A stretch of 64,000 bases of DNA, taken from NCBI RefSeq assembly GCF_009870125.1, contig NC_046680.1, positions 13,163,501-13,227,500 of the forward strand. Direction: 5' to 3'. This document shows, one piece after another, positions 59,401 through 64,000 of this stretch. Each line of letters begins with the position of its first letter. Positions within the stretch are counted from its first letter, which is position 1. The DNA is from Drosophila pseudoobscura (Eukaryota > Arthropoda > Insecta > Diptera > Drosophilidae). A model generated the notes under the pieces. That model saw only the letters and a program-made list of their open reading frames with translations. It was not told the origin of the DNA and made no database searches. Made by a program: the position numbers and the translations under genes.

Positions 59401-59639
59401 CCTCCCTGCCCTTCGTCTGAAATTCTGAAATCAAATCTCCATATAGCATAACATCAAACAATCCAGCAGTTGCTGCTGTCCGTTCCCTGCTCCGCATTTA
59501 ATTTTTAATTTCGGTGACTTTTATAAATCGCTACATATCGCACATTGTTCGAGTCTTTTTCTTTTTTTGTTCGAATGAAACGGAACAACAGCACAGCAAT
59601 CGCATCAAGAACAAACGGAAATCTTTTCTATTTATCAAA

Positions 59640-59873
59640 ATGATTATTTTTCGTGGTTCCTATCCATTTGTGGAGAAGGGTGATAGTTCAAGGCATTCGA
59701 GATGGGTAGACTTAATAGAAATGACTGAATTGTTTTCGAAGCTTTTCAGACACACAGCGATGACTTCTCCTTCCAACTTCCCTGTAACCCAGAACACAGG
59801 GTATCCTTCGGTCGATTACTCTCTCCCAAATCAGAAGCAGCAGCAGCTTCATAGATATGTTACTTGCTTTTGA
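59640..59873 (+). CDS. Possible 77-codon ORF upstream of retn
   Basis: ATG in good context (TCAAAATG), mixed-composition product starting MIIFRGSYPFVEKGDSS and ending HRYVTCF. No domain, signal or homologue recognised. Chance occurrence is a real alternative. Confidence 0.15.
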   Translation: MIIFRGSYPFVEKGDSSRHSRWVDLIEMTELFSKLFRHTAMTSPSNFPVTQNTGYPSVDYSLPNQKQQQLHRYVTCF

Positions 59874-62567
59874 TATGAAAACAAGCGGCATAGAAACTCG
59901 TGTTTATTTTTATAAAATCTTCATCTGTATCTGCATCTCTGCTTTGCTTTTCTGCCACGACTATCTCTGTATTTTTTAATATAGCTGTATCTGTATATAT
60001 ATGTATATATTGCTTTTCTCCGCTAAGGGGCTTGCGTAATGGATAGCGATTAGCCCTAATGCCCCCTAATCCATTTCAAACAGCGAATTTGCCGAGAACT
60101 GCTATTTTATTTGGTTTTTGGCCGCTGTTGCTGTTGTTGTGGCTGTTCTGTTCGCATCTATATCTTGTCAGAGTTATATTCAAATTAACTTGTCTAACGC
60201 CTATTAGCGGCCTTTGACCTTTCGTGTCGTCTCGTCTCGTCTGCCATGGCTCGGCTCGGCTCGGCCAGTAAGTCAGCCGCTTAATTAATGTGCAAAGCAA
60301 TTAATTGCAACAACAATGCGCCGCAGCAACAGCAACACCGAAATGGGAAAAACTCCAAACCGTCCAAACCCCTTTGGAAGTATTGATATGTGTTTATGGA
60401 CAACGGGGCGTATTAAATTTACAACCGCATATTAAAATGTTGCAGTCGAAAATGGCCGCCAATGCCCGAAGTGGCCTCAGTGGCCCTCCATCTCCAGTCC
60501 CAGTTCCAGTCCCAGCCTCCATCTACAGCATCCATCTTTGACGGCAAAGGGGGGAAAAAACACAAACCGAAAATCAAAAGCTTCAAAATGCGAATTATAA
60601 TAAACGTCGTCGTTTCAACGGTAATAAATAATAGACAGCAACGAACTGCGAATAACTTTTTACATCCATCCGTCCATCCATCCATCGAACGAACCCCTTG
60701 ATACGATACATTCAGCGTCCAAAGCTGAAGAGAGACAGCAACAGAGTGGCACAGAAAGAGAGAGAGAGAGAGAGAGAGACAGATAGACAGCAGAAGGCAG
60801 AAGGCTGGAAAAGTCATGCACTAAATTATGTATGTCCCCACAGTGGGACAGAGTATTATGAAAATCATTTGCTAAATGCTGAACGTTTGAATGTCATTCT
60901 TAATATTAGGTTTAGGGTATATGCCCATAAGCTTTACTTACTAACTTACTTACTTACTATACCACTATAAGATACCTCCATCATGCATAACCCAACATAT
61001 GCCCCACTGTACCGCTGTTGCTGTACTTTTTGTCAAATGGAAAATCATATTGCACTATGAATATGCATGATGTATTTGCAGTTGTTTTTCGTTCCTTTTT
61101 TTTATGGTTTTATGCTTAAAAATTTAGCCAGAGAGAGCCCCGGCGCACATGCTCAGGTTACAATGTAAGCAAAAAACAAGAAAACAAAAACAGCAACAAC
61201 AAAAAAGGAGTGAGGTGAGTGGTTTTTGTTTCTCTTCTTTTCCCTATAATGAGTAGAGCGACAGGACAGACACTAGGACTGGGGCTCGAGTAGGTGAGCG
61301 TCGGGTGAGCTGCTGGACCATAGCTCTTCCGCCTCATGCTGATCGATTGCAAATGTGTCCAGAGATCTAAACGCCGCACCATCCCATCCCATCCTCCGCT
61401 GAGCTTTCGCCCCGTCTCTGTCTCTGTCTCGATCATCAATATGAGGGAAGCTGCTGGGGCTGCTGTAAACGCTTTTGACCGCCGATCATCAGTTCGATAA
61501 TTGATTGCCACATAATTTCTGTCATTTCATGTGCGTGCCGTTTGCGAAATATGAAATGCAGCGATGCGCAGCGAATCGGACTCCCAGTTGCAGTTGCAGT
61601 CGCCGTAGCCGTAGCCGTAGCCGCTTCCAGCTCCCAGCCGTACTCTGAGCTGCAGTTAAAATTGTTGCTGTTAATAGGTTTCGTACTATTGTTATAATGC
61701 GTAGGCTCCACCTCCTCATCCAGCCAGGGAAGGAAGCCCTGGCCCAGGCCAGGCCCCAGCCAGTCCCCAAAACAGCACAATGTTTGTCATGTTAATGAAC
61801 TCCCAAGCCAAGGCTCGGCTCCAGACTCAAACTCAGACTCCGACTCGGACTCGGACTCGGACTGGGACCGCGATTGTGACTCCAACTTCGAGTCGAGCAA
61901 CGAACCAAACTTTCATCATTAAAGAAAATTATAGCCAAGTGGCTGTAATGCGGACAAACTGGGAACCAGAAAGAGAGAGAGGGTGAGCAAGAGAGCGGAG
62001 CGAGAGAGAGCTAGCAGAAGAAGGAGGTCGAGGAGGAGGACAACACAGCGATGACGACGTGGACCGTTCCACACAAAAAGTGTTTATGACCAGAAATCCG
62101 TCAACATATTAACACTAAATATTAAAACGTACGAGCGTGTTTATGCATACACCACACCACAGCACACACCGAATGCCCGCTCATGTGTTGCACGAGTATG
62201 GGTCTGTCTGAGGTTGAACTGTTGGCAACAAAAACCACAAAATTGCGAGCTTGCTCCACCAACCAGCAACCAGCAACCAGCACCCAGCTAGAAAAGCGGA
62301 CCAAGGAGCACAGAGTTCACGTCTCATGGTAATTTGTGAGTGGAAATCGTCTTTTGATAGTCGTAGGGGCAACCATCTCTTTCTGCGCAGCGAACAGGCC
62401 CTCAACTGGCAATGCTCGTGGCATTCCACAGTAAATGATTAAGGGAATCAAAATGCAAAACGAACACTGATTATTCTTGCCAGGAGAGAGATTCTTGCTA
62501 TAGAGTTACAGATAAAACCAATCCCTGTAGCAACATTACAGACTGTGCTGAAGGTAGAGCATAGAAA

Positions 62568-62786
62568 ATGTATAACCAATCGTTCCCAACACACTCCCCC
62601 TCTAGCTTGTTACAAAATCTTGCCCCGCCCGAACAACCTAATATCATTAATTTGAGCACATTTATAAAATCATTAGATCAGAGTTCATCAGAGCTGCTGG
62701 GTGATCCTCGTTTACACACAGATATAGCTCGAGTTCGAGTGAGAAGATCTGTGGGATGCGAAGAGTGTACGTCTACTCTGAAGTAG
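62568..62786 (+). CDS. Possible 72-codon ORF upstream of retn
   Basis: ATG in good context (GAAAATG). The product starts MYNQSFPTHSPSSLLQN, contains NIINLSTFIKSLDQSSSELL and ends CEECTSTLK before TAG. Composition is not low complexity. No family recognised and no flanking splice or promoter evidence. Confidence 0.18.
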   Translation: MYNQSFPTHSPSSLLQNLAPPEQPNIINLSTFIKSLDQSSSELLGDPRLHTDIARVRVRRSVGCEECTSTLK

Positions 62787-64000
62787 AACAAAGTAGAGTG
62801 GGTCACGAGGGAAAATCAATTTATAACAGCGTTAATAACATGTATTTAAGCTGCTGCAGGGCAGCTATCCCCCCCCCTGTCTCCGCGACGCCTTTCTTGG
62901 CCCATCGATCACTTGACACCCGCACAGGCCTGGGCAGACGCATAGGCGTCGGCAAGGGCGCGCTCTGGGGTGGAGCAATGAAATGATTATGGAAAACAAT
63001 GTTGTACATTCTCTCTCTCTCTATCTCCCCTCCGAAAGGGGGCTGGGTTGGAGCCGAGGAGAGGGAGCTATGGGAGGGGAGAGGGGTGGTTGTTTGCTTC
63101 CGCTGTGGCAGCGATGAAAGATGCCGAAATACTTAAACGATTTTTAATAATTTTACGAGTTTTCCGCGAACATGTACGCATAAAATACAACAAATGAAGA
63201 GCAAAAGAGCTACGTTATACGCCCCCCAATGATTTACACAGACGCACAGGCACAGGCACAGGCATAGGGTCCAGAGCACAGGGCCAGACGACGACGATGA
63301 CGGCCAGAAGTCGCTGCTTCGCTGGTCCCTGTCGCCTCTCTGCACCCAGATTCTGCTCCCCGATTCTGGTTCTGGTTCTGGTTCGGGGTCTGTGGCTCCA
63401 AATGTATTCATTTTGATCTCTGTACGCCGCGTTGGTGCCCGTTCCCGTTCCCTTTTCAATATTTTTATATATATTCTCATATGTGTGCGAATATCTCCTT
63501 CTTTTTTTTGATCTGCAACAAGTTTACAGCTTGTTGCGCTTTGGCTGTGATTTTGCGCTGCACTTAAGCGCTGCTCACTTCAAATGGCCATCCAAATGAT
63601 TTCCTTGAATTGCTTTATTATAGTATAGTGCTCCCCGACAGCACTGCAACAGCAGGGCCCACGCATTTGCTGCTCCTTGGTTTGCCCCTTCCTTGCCCCT
63701 GGGCTTTAATAAATTTTATAGTCACACACACATGTGTGTGGTTCGATCTATCCACCGAGCCACCGATTGATACCTGCCTGGGGGGAGATCTTGTTTATTA
63801 CTAATTGAATTTGCTGCCTCCGCTCCCCTCTAGTTTCTGTGAGCGATTCCAATTCTGAATTCAAAGAGAAAAGGTGAAATCAATTGGCCCGCAAACAGGT
63901 GTGAAAACTCTTGAGCCTCGTCCAAACTGAGGCGACAACTTCCTCTTCGATTTGGTATGGGTTTTCATTCACTTCTGTCAGCGGCTTCCCACGCTCTTTA

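Larger units (their letters stand above)
53471..64000. other. Region upstream of retn without a recognised gene (10.5 kb)
   Basis: AT-rich DNA with many simple repeats (GA run at 60751-60779, G-rich stretch at 54580-54611, CTCGGA repeat at about 61838-61862). No ORF resembles a known family and no ATG-initiated ORF here exceeds about 145 codons. It may contain retn enhancers, distal retn 5' exons or non-coding RNA. Weak short-ORF candidates are listed separately. Confidence 0.4.

Noticed and set aside
63133..63480. Minus-strand frame starting MNTFGATDPEPEPEPE with a hydrophobic Cys-Leu run
   Set aside because: The Pro-Glu and Cys-Leu runs come from hexamer and CA-type repeats; good start context alone is not enough.
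1..64000. Transposable element proteins, tRNA or rRNA genes
   Set aside because: Looked for reverse-transcriptase, transposase and tRNA-like patterns by eye in both strands and recognised none; short non-coding repeats cannot be excluded without a library search.

Overview
The window is insect nuclear DNA, almost certainly from a Drosophila species. Three multi-exon genes can be read on the minus strand, with GT-AG introns, large AT-rich introns and intergenic DNA, and many short microsatellites. In order along the plus coordinates they are a tandem pair of cytosolic sulfotransferases (the left one cut by the window edge), the cAMP phosphodiesterase gene Pde8, and the ARID transcription factor gene retained/dead ringer (retn). 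The set and order match what I recall of D. melanogaster 59F-60A (CG5403 retn, CG5411 Pde8, CG5428 St1, CG5431). Protein differences, repeat content and intron sizes suggest a species other than D. melanogaster, perhaps of the obscura group; that part is a weak inference.

Layout. 1-2 kb: first exon of a sulfotransferase (38-306) and a complete three-exon sulfotransferase (792-1936, 334 aa) with a recognisable TATA/Inr core promoter. 2-2.8 kb: non-coding, with an imperfect direct repeat. About 2.8-5.07 kb: AT-rich DNA that is probably the Pde8 3'UTR. 5.07-20.1 kb: Pde8. Fifteen common exons encode a 755-aa core (REC-like, PAS and PDE catalytic domains). Three mutually phase-compatible N-termini predict proteins of 933, 918 and 1049 aa. 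20.1-30.3 kb: non-coding, between the most upstream Pde8 exon I can define and the 3' end of retn. 30.3-31.5 kb: probable retn 3'UTR. 31.5-53.0 kb: retn, eleven coding exons, 931 aa, with introns of 3.7, 5.1 and 9.0 kb. 53.03-53.5 kb: probable retn leader and promoter. 53.5-64 kb: no recognisable gene, only simple repeats and a few short open frames.

All exon joins were derived by hand from splice signals, reading phase and remembered family sequence. The exons add to whole codon numbers for both large genes (2268 nt Pde8 core, 2796 nt retn) and for St1 (1005 nt). The genes have separate jobs: sulfonation of small molecules, cAMP breakdown, and transcriptional control. Nothing suggests a shared pathway.

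I found no convincing new multi-gene system. The best leads are tandem cAMP-response elements inside the cAMP phosphodiesterase gene, a uORF-rich leader before its acylation-type N-terminus, a 69-nt retn intron that is open in frame, several short open frames in introns and flanks, and a dispersed palindrome built from GTATCT/AGATAC. No tRNA, rRNA, transposase or reverse-transcriptase sequence was recognised.
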